Origin: Cristatella mucedo
Taxonomy: Eukaryota > Bryozoa > Phylactolaemata > Cristatellidae
NCBI GenBank assembly: GCA_009760855.2
Contig: WPIO01000010.1
Location: forward strand, 2,135,001-2,199,000
DNA: 64,000 nucleotides
Reading direction: 5' to 3'
Made by a program: the position numbers and the translations under genes. Shown piece by piece: positions 11,627 through 23,924 of the stretch; within the stretch, counting starts at the first letter, position 1, and every line of letters begins with the position of its first letter. The notes beneath the pieces are model-generated. The model did not search any database. It saw only the letters and a list, made by a program, of their open reading frames with translations, and was not told the DNA's origin.

Positions 11627-11750
11627 ATAATAATAATAATAATAATTAAAATGCACTTGATAAAGCGCCTTCAGAGAACTCAAAATCTTTCTAGGCGCTT
11701 CACATTTGCTGCAAAGACAGAGATGCATAACAACGCATTACTAATCATAG
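11627..11750 (-). mobile_element. LINE-1f 3' end, inverted copy
   Basis: On the plus strand: ataataataataata, cacttgataaagcgcc, ttcagagaactcaaaatctt, ctaggcgcttcacatttgct. This is the reverse complement of the LINE-1f hairpin and ATT tail. It is the third LINE-1f insertion inside or at the edge of the 7.5-11.7 kb LINE-2f copy. Confidence 0.85.
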
Positions 11751-11754
11751 TCGG

Positions 11755-12719
11755 TGAAAAGTTCTCGAGGCGTTCAGACGCAGATTGTGGCACTAAGTGT
11801 TACCCATGGCACAGCAACTGAACCCCGACGATGAGTCGCAGGCGTTCGTCACGTACATCATTGTCGGTCGCCGACGAATGGAGACGCTGTCTGTCTGGCT
11901 GCTTCAGTTAATCGCCCCTGTCATTCCGCTCACCGTGTAGCTGGTTGTTCTTCTCGTAGGGCTCCTCCTGGCTATATTGTTGGTCGATAAATGTAGCAGA
12001 TAGTCGATAGTTGGTCACGTAGTGCGGAAAGAACTCAAGTCAACCTTCAGGCAGTTGTCGCTCGAATGTCGCGGCGACAGTCAGCTGGCGTTACTGCCAA
12101 ACATTGACAGTCGACAACTGACCGAGATTCCCTTGTAGTGTGTTGTATCTAGGGTTTCCGTATAGTATTTTCTAGTGTCCCTGTAGCAGTTGGCGTGCGA
12201 CTCTGTTATAAAGAGACGACATATCAAACCGTCATTCCTCCCGCGCTAGCTCCGAGATAGCCAAGCGGCCGGGGGCTGGCATAATCGGGACGTGGGGTGT
12301 CTAGAGAGTAACTGGGTTACCAGGTGTTGTTTTATATTCTCCAAGCGGCAGGTACGCGATACCAAGTAGAACACCGAAGCGGGCTCAAAGACGTTTTATT
12401 CATACGTACGCGGCAGGGTGCCAGTACGCGACTGCCCAGCCAGCGTCCTCGACTTAACTCTCCGGGCCATCGCCGTCCGTTACTTACAAATCACTGCCAT
12501 GAATCACAGCAGCTCAGAAACTAACGAAAATGTTATTATCTCAAAACAGTCACATTCCCCTTGATCTCAAGGTCAAATGGGGCACCAATTACTCTCTAGC
12601 CTCGGCTACAAGTAAAAAGATAGACTGCTCGATTGATAAATAGATAGGGAGAGATGAAGTAATGTGGAAAAAATTAGATCTAGAGGAATATAGCGATGCT
12701 AGGATAGTGCAATACAGTG

Positions 12720-12750
<31 letters not shown>

Positions 12751-13045
12751 CACGAGAACTAGTAAGAGGTCATTGGACACCGCTGAATCCTCAAACCGGA
12801 TGCATGATTGGTGCGGCCAGAAAGGAGGCAATCCTTGTCTAGCGGAAGGTAGCAAAGTGAACGATAATAAAAGTCAGCCAAGAGCTGCACGTTCGGTTCG
12901 GATGATATGTCCAAGATATCTTATACGACTCGAAGCTTTTTTTTCTGTGCAGGTTTAGTTTATCTCGTCTGAGCACCCTTGCGCCCGAGTGATCCACTGC
13001 GGTAAATCTCTTCCATTTGCGCTCTCTTTCTGGATAAGTGTAGCC
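11755..13045. other. No recognisable gene; short AG tract
   Basis: No family signature. An AG run lies at 12724-12750. A tRNA-like phrase at about 12250 (gagatagccaagcggcc) lacks a matching B box and T arm, so no tRNA is called. Confidence 0.55.
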
Positions 13046-13049
13046 TCAA

Positions 13050-15582
13050 TTCCCTATCTTGAAATTACCTCATTTGTTAAATGACTTTGGTTATGTCAAT
13101 TTTCATTTACTCTCGGTTTCAGCCGTGATGAAAAACGCTGACGTCTTCCCCACTGACCTTGTGGTGTGCCCGCCGACCCTCTCGGATTTTTGTTCGGTAT
13201 GGTATGCTATTTCTGCTCAATTGTATGTACAGGGTAATGTCGAACTTGTACAGAGACGAAACTTGAAAAGCATTGAAATGGACACATTTTTGAAATCTGT
13301 TTTTGATACAGGTCTTCTTGATCTGCACCCAGACTCGATCGACAGCCTCGATACCCTCACTGATGCAGTGAACGTGACATTAGGGAGTGCTCTTGACAAG
13401 CATGCTCCCGTTCATTATTTCCGTGTAATAAGACGTGGAGATTCCTTTTAATTTACAAAAAAACTTCGCAAGATGCACCGTCTTAAACGTCGTTTTAAGA
13501 AATCGGGGTCTGATGCAGATCTAGCCAATTTCAAAGACTTCCTCTTTCGAGTTTACACCCGAAAGCTTAGAAAAGCCAGGACTTTTTTTTCACTCGAAAG
13601 CTAAATTCACGCCAGTCAGACCCTAAACAGATCTTTAAAACAGTAAGCAATTTACTGGCCAATGCTGAGAGGTCTAACTCCCCCAGATATTAATGGCACA
13701 GCCGAAATATTTTCAGCCTTCTGTACTGAAAAACTGCGCACGTTCGGCCTTCATAAAGCCCGCTCCGAGTAAAGCCATTGTGGAATCGCAACCTTTCTTA
13801 AAAGGTTTTTTGAGGCTTCTGCATGCAATGTGGCTACCTTAATGAGGTCTGGTAAAAAGAGCTCGACTCCTGAAGACCCAATACCTTCATCTCTGTGGTC
13901 TTCACTGGCAGACCAACTTACCCCTGCCACAACCGAGGTTTTAAATGCTTCTTTGGGAAAGGGGGTCGTCCCAAGTTCTTCAAATCGGCAATCGTTAGAT
14001 CCATACTTACAAAGTCTGGATTAAACACAGCGATCCTTGAAAACTATCGCCCAGTTTCCCCTTCTTCCTTTCCCGTCCAAGATTCTTGAACAATTGTCGT
14101 TAAGTATCTGGTTGCACATATTGAAAAGAATGAAATGTCAGAAACATCTCAATCAGGGTTCAAGAGGCAGCACTCTTCTGAAACAGCTCTCCTCCGTGTT
14201 AATAATGACATTCTATGTGTAACAATGTGTAGAATGTCACTACCCTAGCTCTGAAAGATCTATTAGCTGCCTTCGACAACAGTGATCGCGATGTTCTAGT
14301 GGAACGATTGAGAACAATGATCGGTCTGGCAGACGAGGCACTGGTGTGGTTTAAATTGTACTTGTCCGACTGTGTTAAATCAGTGTCGTGTGGGGCTCAG
14401 GTATCATCTACCAGACGGGTCACCTGTGGAGTCCTTCAAGTGTCCGTCCTCGGTCCTTTGATGTTCTTCATTTATACTCAACCTCTGAGAAAAGTGTTTA
14501 AGGCCCGTGGAATAGGATAGCACATATATGCAGACGATACTAAGCTGTATTTGTCATTCAAACCGTCGGAATCTGCAGCAGCAACTCATAAGCAGAATGC
14601 TTGCCTTGCCAACATTCGACCCTGGATGTCGTAAAGCTTCTTGAAATTAAATTACGATAAAACCGAACTGCTGTTCATAGGACACTCTAAGCGCATGGCT
14701 GGATTAAAAGGCTTTGCTCTTCTAATAGGTGATGCTGTAATGCGACAATCACCACCGGCTCGAAATTTAGGTGTCATTTTTGACAGCTGCCTCAATTTTA
14801 AAAGCTTCATTCAGAAGACTTCTTCTACAGCTAGCCATCATCTCAGATCTCTATCAAAAATTAGGAGCTGTATTCCACGGTGGCTTGCGAAAGATTAAAA
14901 AAATTATGTTCCTAAGTCCCGTCTCGGCTTGATTATTGTAATTCCCTTTTGGCTGGGCTACCAAAGAAAGCAACTAGGCCACTGCAGCTGGCAATAAGTA
15001 TGACTACAAGGCGAGTTTTCAAGTCCCAGAGATTTGGCTCTGTGTCTCCTTTGCTAAAAGAACTAGGATGACTGCCGGTTGATCAAGGATACAGAGCAAA
15101 GTTTTTATCCTAACCCACAAGGCGAGCCACGGCTTGGCTCCTCCATAACTAGCTGAACTGCTGCACCAGTTTCAGCCTCCTCGTGCCATCAGGTCCGGCA
15201 TGGACAATTAATTAGCTGTTCTATTTCTCCGCTGAAAGACCGCTGGCGACATAAGCTTTAGCTCTGTAGGTCCCAGACTGTGGTACTCGCATCCACAATT
15301 CCTGGGCAATGACAATTACTCTCCCGCTGCCGACTATGGCTCATCCTTTTCAGCGGTTCTGAGGTTCTAATTCCATGCTACTCACTACATCAACTGCTCT
15401 CCTGACTCTGCTATGCTTCCCAGTTTCTTTTTGTTGCGTGAGATGAAGTCCGGTTGACCGAATGCGTACCGAAAGCCTCTTAGGCTGTGAGTGGGCTATA
15501 CAAAACTCTTCTCTGTAACACCCACATATTCTTTGCGGCTTTGTGGAGTTACAAATGGAGATGCATTACATTACATTAACTA
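13050..15582 (+). mobile_element. LINE-2f, longest copy (reverse transcriptase pseudogene)
   Basis: A non-LTR retrotransposon copy without its 5' end. Blocks in order: end of the endonuclease region with 'SALDKHAPVHYF' (about 13400); the linker SLWSSLADQLTPATTE (about 13890); and RT motifs 'LLAAFDNSDRDVLVERL' (about 14270), 'VTCGVLQVSVLGPLMFF' (about 14425) and catalytic YADD at 14527-14538. Then NYDKTELLFIGHSKR (about 14650) and ARNLGVIFDSCLNFKSF (about 14760). The 3' UTR ends with accgaaagcctcttaggctg, taacacccacat, ggagttacaaatggag and an acattacatt tail. In-frame stops (for example between ARGIG and HIYADD) and frameshifts make it non-functional. The family looks like L2/CR1 by motif, which is inference without an alignment. 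Confidence 0.85.
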
Positions 15583-15584
15583 TT

Positions 15585-16168
15585 AGGCAATCGCAGATTT
15601 TCCCTTCTTGTTTCGCTAGATAAGATGGAGATAACAGGTTAGGAGGATTCAACTACAGGATCGCCTGGTTACAAAACGAGATTTCCGGTGGGCGTGTTGC
15701 TTCGAGATCTGTTGTCACGTGCTTTTATTGTACCAGAAAGCAGATAACCTTGGTAATGCGTTATGAATTGTTCTACTTGTACACCACTGACGTCTCATCG
15801 GTGCGCTCAGGGAAATTAAAAAGACTCAAACGTATCTAAGCTAGCTGCCTCTAAAAGCTCCGACTAGCCCAGGGCTTTCTAAACGAGAACCTTAGTCTTT
15901 GAACCGAGCGCGATTGCTCTTCATGAATCGCTGAAAAGAAATGGTTTAGGTTTCTCAGTATTTGATCTCGATTGATGTAGCTGAATGGCTTTTCACTACG
16001 TATACCTGCATGTATGGTTGGGTTAATGTATATTCATACGTATGTGCTCATTTCTTGGCATATAAGAGCTACGAGCACATCATTCATTTTGGACTCACTT
16101 CGCTGAGTCCTAGTAGTTCCGTCACGGAAGACAACGCTGCGCCGTCTTGCTGTTTGACGGAAGTGCAC
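15585..16168. other. No recognisable gene
   Basis: No domain or element signature seen on either strand. Confidence 0.6.
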
Positions 16169-16169
16169 C

Positions 16170-16283
16170 ATAATAATAATAATAATAATGCACTTGATAA
16201 AGCGCCCTCAGAGAACTCAATCTCTTTCTATGCGCTTTACATTTGCTGCAAAGGGAAATGCAATTGAATGGTGAGTAATATCA
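16170..16283 (-). mobile_element. LINE-1f 3' end
   Basis: ATA-type tail at 16170-16189, then cacttgataaagcgccctca, gagaactcaatctctttcta, gcgctttacatttgctgcaa and gggaaatgcaattgaatgg. This is a truncated insertion of about 110 bases. Confidence 0.9.
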
Positions 16284-16289
16284 TGCTTC

Positions 16290-17398
16290 TTGCGGGTGAC
16301 GGACTTTCTCGATTTAATTAGCAGAGATGATATGGATAAGGGGTCGAAGTACTATACGCCCTCTATTTCTTGAGGCTCAAGGCCGAATACCCTAGAGGCA
16401 ATGCTTTATGAATTGAACTAACCCCAAACCACATCGTCGTGGGTGCAGTGACTCGCCTCCAAGGTAAACTTACAGAGTCTAGAAGACCCAGCATGAAAAA
16501 TCTTCGCAAAGATTACGATCCCCTTCGTTTGGAGTAGAACACGTGCATTCAGAAAAGATGCCTATTCAATGGAAAATGATGGAGAGTTTTAAGTTTCAAC
16601 AATTATGACAGCGACATATATATTTTTGAGATACAAATACTTTTAAATATGTCACCAGTGGGACCAAAATCTTGCTGTGTGATGACAGAGCTGCACGCGT
16701 ATTTCTAATAACGCGATGGGCTGCCGAGCAAGCTGTTTTGACCCTTTATGGCAGCGAGAGAGGTCTGAACGAATGCTGCCGCGAACTCATTCATAAAAAC
16801 GTATATTGGAAGAAGAGAAATGATGAAGTATTAACTGGCTTTGCTAAATCCTTCCGTGAAGTCGGTCTTGAATGCCGATTGTTGGCGCTTTATTCGAAGT
16901 AAATAATCTTTTACAAAGCCGTCTGATGACCTTCGATTGGATCGCCTCACGTCTGAAACGTATTTATGTATTTGTAATTTCGTTTTATTTTAAAGCCCAC
17001 AGGCTCCTAAATTCGGTGCAATCTCTATGGACGCCCATCTTAGCGTCGGTACACTGCATGCTCGGTCTGTAATACCTAAGGATCAGTGCGCATCTCGGCG
17101 GCGGCGGCGCTGAATCTACTTGTAGAGCTGTCCCCATTTCTGTAACCCGGCATAGCATCTGACTATGATATCTCAAAAGCTCTTTCCTCGTACCTTCAGC
17201 AAATACTGTTCTCATCGGATTCAGACGAGATCCTAGAGAGCTTGCTAGTTGTTTGGTGTTATAAACTTGGGGTAGCAATATTACTACAGCAGGGTAGCTT
17301 GGATGTCGCATGCAAATTAAAAACCTATCCGGGTCAAATTCTGCTGGACGAACTAGAGTTTTTACCTCGGAGGTTCTGTATTAATATCTCCCCGACTG
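16290..17398. other. No recognisable gene
   Basis: An uninterrupted 77-codon frame at 16672-16902 (contains 'WAAEQAVLTLYGSERGLNECC') is the longest candidate. It resembles no family I know and has no clear splice context. Confidence 0.5.
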
Positions 17399-17433
17399 AG
17401 AAAGAAGGAGAGAGAGATAGGGAAGGGGGATAA

Positions 17434-17493
<60 letters not shown>

Positions 17494-17613
17494 GAGAGAG
17501 GAGAGAGAGAGGGAGGGGAGAGAGAGACAGAGAGAAAGAGAGAGAGAGAGAGAGAAAAAGAGACAGAGAGAAAGAGAGAAAAAGAGAAAGGGAGGGACGG
17601 AGAGAGAGAGAAA

Positions 17614-17687
<74 letters not shown>

Positions 17688-17729
17688 GAGAGTGAGAAAG
17701 TTGAGAGAGAGAGAGAGAGGAAGAAGTTA
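17399..17729. repeat. AG microsatellite tract (imperfect)
   Basis: About 330 bases of almost pure purine on the plus strand, mainly (AG)n broken by GGGG, AAAA and GAC interruptions. Long serine/leucine open frames here are artefacts of the CT strand. Confidence 0.95.
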
Positions 17730-17904
17730 AGCTGTCTGTACTATGGCAGAGGCGAAGTGAGACCTTTCGGCACCCGGGGACTAAGCTATAAATGGCGCCT
17801 CTATTGTCAAAAATGTCTGCAAAATAGCTCCACCACAAAAGAAATGCAAAAATTACACAGTAGCCGGCATATTGAGTCGAGAAACTGTTATCTCCTGTGG
17901 TAAA

Positions 17905-18211
17905 TGTTCAAAGTAGTTATCGCAGCTTTAACTTGGGTGAATTGTTTTGGCCTTGAACGTGGCAAACTGGTCTATTGCAGTTTGAAAGTCAACATTTTCG
18001 AGTGTTTCTTTCTCTGTGAAAGTAACGCCAAATTGGGGAGCAGATACTGTCCCATTGATGCTTTCGTACAAGATGGGATTATTTTCAGCTTGCTGAAGGA
18101 GCGTTTACAACCAGCAACTGATACAGCTACGGTGAGAAGAACTTGCAAGGCAATTCTCAAATTAGGGAACACATTTTCACTGTAACTAACAATAAAAGAT
18201 GTGAGTTCCAA
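17905..18211 (-). pseudogene. hAT transposase C-terminal dimerisation region, broken
   Basis: Read on the minus strand, 17972-18211 encodes 'NVFPNLRIALQVLLTVAVSV' followed by AGCKRSFSKLKII and 'MGQYLLPNLALLS'. This matches the conserved hAT dimerisation domain as I know it ('YPNLRIALQILLTIPVSVASAERSFSKLKLIK'-type). A one-base frame change near 17995 moves the reading frame; after it the expected continuation 'VDFQTAIDQFATFKAKTI' appears down to about 17930. No catalytic upstream domain or terminal inverted repeats were found nearby, so this is a relic of a DNA transposon or of a domesticated gene exon; the frameshift favours the former. Confidence 0.85.
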
Positions 18212-18214
18212 GGG

Positions 18215-19265
18215 ATCTTTGATGTCGAGTCGTGACGTGCGGTAAGAAGCATTTTGCAGTCACATATTTCGTGGTATAGCTCAGTTCCATCAACGTCAGA
18301 GCAATATAAGCCTCCGCGATCTAAACGCTACTGCTGGAGTTCGGTCTGGTTAGATCTCTTCAAAAGCTTCTAAGCTTCCAACAAGAAATAAAATTTGACG
18401 TCGAAATCTTGGTTCCACTGGAAAGGAACGTGACGGAATACGACGGCCTTCCTCCGCTGACTGTCTTCCAGGACAGGAAGGTCGGGAAGGTGAAGCGTGG
18501 TTTGCTGAAGCCCTCGCTCAGTACTGAGGAAAAGTGGCAGGTGAAGGCAGACCTTCTTAGTACGGTGCCTCCTCCCGGAGGTACATCTGACGGTTCTGTG
18601 TCCTCGTGAAATTGCAATGCGGTCGGTGCCCATAAAAAACCGATTGATTCTACTAAGATTCTAATCCGCAGTCAGCGAACAGATGGGAAACTTGGACCCT
18701 CCCTCCCTAGATCAGAAGGAAAGCACACGTGGCTGTGAATGAGTGGGATCTCTACTCTGGGAGATGGGATCTCTACTCTTGCCATCGTCATGATCCTGAC
18801 AGGTCAGCGTTGAGCATTTTTACAAGCATGGCCTCGCGTCCCGCGAGACGCTGTTGGGCTTTCCTAACCGGTTCGTCGCTTGCTGGTCCAAAGGTTTATC
18901 CGCGAATCTCGGACGTTTGCCCTAGCTGTCGGCTGCTGCTCGGTTTTTGCTCGGCTTCGTCGCCGCATCAGCAGGTCACACAGGAAGCGGTCGTCCAAGG
19001 AAGTCATTTGATCGGGCTGCTGGCGTGGCCAAGGTGAGGAGTGCTGCAGTTAGTCGGGCCAAAGCTAGGCATGTAGCGTCTGTGTGCAGCTTACGATGGA
19101 CAACCGGCCGTAGCACCCCAAGCTTCGCGGGAGGTAACCTTTGTAGTGTTTCTTTCTTTTTATCCTTCTTCCTTTTTCAACATTTCGTTGCTCATTCGAG
19201 GCTCATTTTGCCAAACTAGTGCTCTAAATGTTTTTTCAAAGACACTCTGCTTAGACTTAACTATA
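18215..19265. other. No recognisable gene
   Basis: Overlapping open frames on both strands at 18360-18633 and a frame at 18729-19037 have no recognisable domains. A direct duplication gggatctctactctgggagat / gggatctctactcttgcc lies at about 18747-18782. Confidence 0.5.
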
Positions 19266-19269
19266 TTTC

Positions 19270-19580
19270 TATGAATGCAATATTTACTTTTGCCAGCGGT
19301 GCGCGTATGAGACGACAGGCGCCCAAGAAGTACTTCGTGATCAATGATATCAAACGCTTTTGATAGGATCCAGTAGAAGTAGCAGAGAGACTCAATCAAA
19401 GTCAGCATTCATGAGAAGATCATTATGCCCTCACAGCAGCGCTCACTTTGTGGAGATTTTAGCTCTAAAATCTGAATCGAATATATTTACTAGGCTTGAA
19501 ATTGTGATATAAGAGTTAAGCTGGTCAGCCATTACACATCCCAGGATCTGTAATAGCAACGACAGTAATTAGAATGGGCT
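19270..19580 (-). mobile_element. LINE-1f reverse transcriptase fragment
   Basis: The minus strand encodes 'SKAFDIIDHEVLLGRLSSHT' (RT motif with FDxxDH) at about 19300-19375. Upstream, DNA such as gtggagattttagctctaaa matches 9.42-9.45 kb of the nested LINE-1f copy. No 3' end is present. Confidence 0.75.
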
Positions 19581-19584
19581 GAAC

Positions 19585-22500
19585 CCGCTTAAAATTTCCT
19601 GCTCTAGTATCGAGGTCTAATTTCAAAATTCAGTTAGACCGTGTCCATCTGCTGTTGAGCAGAGATTCGAAAAATAATATTTCCCTTCGAGGTGGAAATC
19701 ATCTCGAAACCTCTATGCTACCGCTGCCCCTTCCGGTGTTCAGCACAAAGCTTCAAAGCATCGGCTTTAAATTTATACACAGGCAAGTAAATGGATATTT
19801 AAAGCCGAGGTTGTAACGCTATGTGCGAGCAATACCAAAGGAGCTGTGTTAGCGATGCATTAATCGGCAGAGCCCTAGTGGAGTGATCGCCTAGAGGTTT
19901 AGGTACGGCTTCTTGCTCCGAGGAAAACTTTTTTCCGGCTCGTCATGTGACAGATGGCTTCCTGTCGCTCTGCAATTTGAGCTTACAGATGTTGAAGTTT
20001 CGTGTTAATGACTATCCTGCTCACGTCGACTTTTGACCCTGGCTAAGACCTTTCTGAATAAAAAAATCTTGGCTCTGGAGTGCAAAGTTCGGTATTTGCG
20101 CAATACTCGTTCCCGCGGTACTCGACGGGGAATTGCAACGGCCCCTCCTTCCCGGATGCGGAACCGAGCACATACTAGTACTTTCTAATAAGGTCTCAGT
20201 TTCCCAAAGCCGTCACTCGATTGCATGAGTCATCTTAAACTCATCCGGATAATCGGCTACCAGCGAGATCGCCCATCTAGCAGCTGATTCGCAGGCGATA
20301 GCTGGCCAGTGGCTTAGCAAGGGATGGGCAGTAGCGGACGGTTGTTCCCTGATGCCAAGGTCAAAGGGTGCCAAAAGCAAAATGGATAGTGCATATCTTC
20401 TAGAAAAATTTTCATCTGAGAATAAAAGTCTTGATTTCAAGCAATTCCTTGTTTTAATAGACTTGACTGTTGCGAGCTGAAAGAAAAAAAAAAGTGAAAA
20501 AGAGTGCTGCAGCAGGCATCTCATTAGTACCCACCGCACACATGGCGAAAGCCAGCAAGGCTGTTCAGCCGATATGTAAATAAGACTGTTGAATTAGCTA
20601 CTCTTAACCGTCACTTCGACAGTGCTTAAAGCCGCCGCAAGAACTCCCGTAAAAAGATTCACTGGTTGACATTGTTAAGAATTTACAGTGTGCTGTATTA
20701 CCGTGCAGCATTGCCGTACAACTGCAGCTACACAAAGCCTCTCAAAGATTATTCTTCATACAATCAAACATGCTTACGTAGGCAAGTTATATTGCATTAT
20801 TCATTGGCAAGGGTTCCTTGAGCCTAACTTGATTCTGCATTTTTACTGGAGATTTGGAACTGCATCTCGTAAATGCTGTTCGAATCTCTCCGGAAAAAAT
20901 GATTTCATAATTAAAACAATATTTAGTAGCACTGGTACGCGGAAAGAAATCATCGAAAGATCCTGCTACAGACCACTGTTAAAAAGCTTCGCATTCGTGA
21001 TGGTGAGAACGGCACTAAAATTCGAGTCCCGACCGAGCAGCTTCTTATGGCGGTTGCTGAATTAGGGCAATGATGAATACCACAGCAATGTAGTACGTGG
21101 AGGGGAGTCTGCCAGCAGCAGCAAGCATATGTATGCAAGCGAGCGAACAAGTAAGGATCCATTCTCAGCATTTCTGATATAGAGTTCTCGACCAATTGTA
21201 TTGTAATCTTGCAGTAGCATAGCGATTTCGTGTCTCACTCCCTCTTCATGAATGAATGCACGAATCAGCAATGCACGAAACACAATACGGTGAGATGTGG
21301 GAAGCCGGCTCAGAGAGCTACCAGCTGTGTCACTAGCAACAGCAGCTCAAGGCCATACAGATAGCTGCACATAGGAATTCAGGGGTGCCAAGCAATGGTG
21401 TGTGAAACAGCTGGATTGGAGTTATCCCTAGTCAACCACTCAGTCCCAAGGCAGACGGCTTTCGAGCACTCTGCATTTCGAAATTACTGCCTGCGTATAT
21501 AGTTGATAGGTTATACCACGTGTGCTCATTGTTGAATTGAGGTGACTAACGGAGGCATTAAAATACCAGAAGAGTATTGAGATGCCTTTATCTACAGCCT
21601 ACTTGCTGTTGCAATTGGTAGTCTATCGGATGTTGTTATTGCTACGTTATTCATCAGTTCATCAACTCAGCGCCTTATGGAATAAAGAAACTACGTCAGT
21701 GCAATTAGAATTTGATGGCTGTTCTCACGAGCACGAGGCTTCCTCCCTACAGTTGATAGCAGCAGCTGGATCATTACATGGCTGATGGCTACTGTCCATG
21801 CGCCAGTGCAGCTGGATACTTTCACTGCCATGTGAGTTGCATATCAAGGGCTCACAGCACAATTTCACGTTGCCTATGCTCTTGCTCTGTTGTAGCCCAT
21901 AGATAAGTGTTGATTGGCTTGACGAAGGACTTCGCTGGAACTTCCCACGTGGTTGCAAGTGCGCTTCGGCTCAATGCAACGCAAAGATATTCCAAGTTAA
22001 GCACCGAGAAACTAATAAATACTTGGTGTGCCATCAGAGGCTTAGGGAACAAGTCACTCGTCAAAATAAAAAAAAATCTTACTCGTAAGAAGGTACTTGG
22101 CTAATGACTTGCATGCTGGGGCTTAGTGTGGTTCTGGATCAACGATGTTCAAGTCCAACATTTGCATTTGCAACGGCTTCAGCTTTTTTTCTTTTTAAGT
22201 GAGTAGACATGCAGCTTTTGACCTCTTCTGCACAACCGATGAGTGCCGGCTGCCATTTTTGCAAAGACATTCTGCACACACACAGCTAGACAGCAGTTAG
22301 TCGAGGAATCTAAGCATTGCATGATAGGCTCCCTTACAAGCTGTGTGCTCTCAGCCCCCATTGACCTCTTTAAAACCTTGGCCAGCCATCAAGCCTCCTC
22401 GCTCTGCTAAAAGCCCTGTGGCCAACAGGGCTCCTGGCTTCGGTGGTGTTTGAGGCCCGGGGATCAATGCCTCCGCACTGTGAGCTTTTCACCTGCAAGC

Positions 22501-23398
22501 GGCTCTAATGCATACACGAAGGCTAGCACCCTGAACAGGAAAGTAGGTACTGCATGCATGCATGCAAACAGTCTCAGCAAAGCCGCAAACAATTCGTACT
22601 GCGTCACTTAGCCCACAGAGCTGCCGTAGAGCAAATATAATTTTCCCGAGAAGCGAAGGATATCTCGCAAGGAACAGGTGCTCTATGCACGTATAACTCC
22701 CCTGAGTAGCACCGCGAAGACGCACAGTCTAGGCGGCCATATGTAAGCGACCTTTGATTAGCAGCATGCTGCAGCTAGCGCGCTTCATCTCACGCCACCT
22801 AGAGTAGGTGAGAAGTAGAAGCCGAGTCAGGACGACATTCGAGAACGTTCTCGAAAAAATTCGAAAGAGAGCAGAGCGAAGAGCAGCAGCAACTGATGAC
22901 CACTGGATAGGACGCACCAGAGTGACAGCAGGTGGCAGCAGGAGAACACATTCGTTGCTGCATAGGAATCGCATAAGGTCAAGGAGACGCATAGAGCACA
23001 AGCTTCGGTGACCAGCAGGCTATAAGTGTAGACTTTAAAGTGAGCCGAGCACTGACTTGAGATGGGTGGGATATATGAAGCATGCAATCTCTGCTTCACT
23101 TTGATGCCGGTTTAGGCATTAGCTCGCATACTATACGCACGTGCTTGACAATGCTAAGGTACGTGCGAATGCTGCTCCCAACAATTGTGTCGCCAAACAC
23201 CTCGATCCACGCGTTCAGCTGTAACATAGCAACAGCTGCTATTACCAACGAACTGAATAGCTACCCACGCCCCTGCTTGTGGGGCTGCAGGCAATATTTA
23301 ACATCTGCCAAACATCACCGAGCAGCAGCAGCAGCAAATGGAGGCAGATGCTCTCCAAAGAAAATTCTTACGCAACAGCATTTACTATCCTGCTGCCG
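19585..23398. other. Long stretch without recognisable genes
   Basis: Only short open frames, none with a family signature, on either strand. No SINE, LINE tail or microsatellite of note was recognised. Exons of an unrecognised gene cannot be excluded by eye. Confidence 0.5.
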
Positions 23399-23399
23399 A

Positions 23400-23645
23400 C
23401 TGTAACGAATCCTTTCCAGCCGTCCTGAGCTGCTACTTCCAAGCTACTCACTTTCTTAGCAGCCCTCCTGACTCAGCTACGCTTCTAACTTTCCCTTTCT
23501 TGCGTGGGATAAAGGCTCCTGGCTGCACGTATTCATACCGAAAGTCGCCTAAGCTTTGAGTGCACTATAGGAAGCTCTCCTGCATAGCACCCACTTAGTC
23601 CGTGTGTGACTTTCCAGACTTACAGATCGAGATCCGTTACATTAC
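23400..23645 (+). mobile_element. LINE-2f 3' end fragment
   Basis: Carries ccgtcctgagctgctacttc, ctactcactttcttagcagc, gcgtgggataaaggctcctg, ataccgaaagtcgcctaagc, ctcctgcatagcacccactt and an attacattac tail. It aligns with 15.35-15.58 and 48.0-48.23 kb and is more diverged. Confidence 0.8.
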
Positions 23646-23769
23646 AAAGACAATATCGTAGGTCTGCAGATTCGGTGCAGCTGACACCAGGGTCACCCAT
23701 TCTAGTGAATTTATATACTCCTACTAGACTTTCTGAGAGTACTCCGGCAAACACACGGTAAGTCTTGCA

Positions 23770-23770
<1 letters not shown>

Positions 23771-23803
<33 letters not shown>

Positions 23804-23824
23804 GCATGCACATGCACGCGCGCG

Positions 23825-23862
<38 letters not shown>

Positions 23863-23920
23863 TGTACACACAAACATGTACACACAAACATGCACACACA
23901 CACAAACGTGCACACACAAA
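23771..23920. repeat. CA/CG microsatellite
   Basis: (CA)n with CG-rich interruptions and a terminal run of acacacaaacatgtac units. Cys/Val-rich and His/Thr-rich frames across it are artefacts. Confidence 0.95.
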
Positions 23921-23924
23921 CAAC

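Noticed and set aside
12240-12300. Serine/leucine tRNA-like phrase gatagccaagcggcc
   Set aside because: No B box or anticodon arm at the expected distance.
17362-17838. 158-codon minus-strand frame, almost all Ser and Leu
   Set aside because: It is the CT strand of the AG microsatellite; any (CT)n tract gives an endless SL/LS frame.
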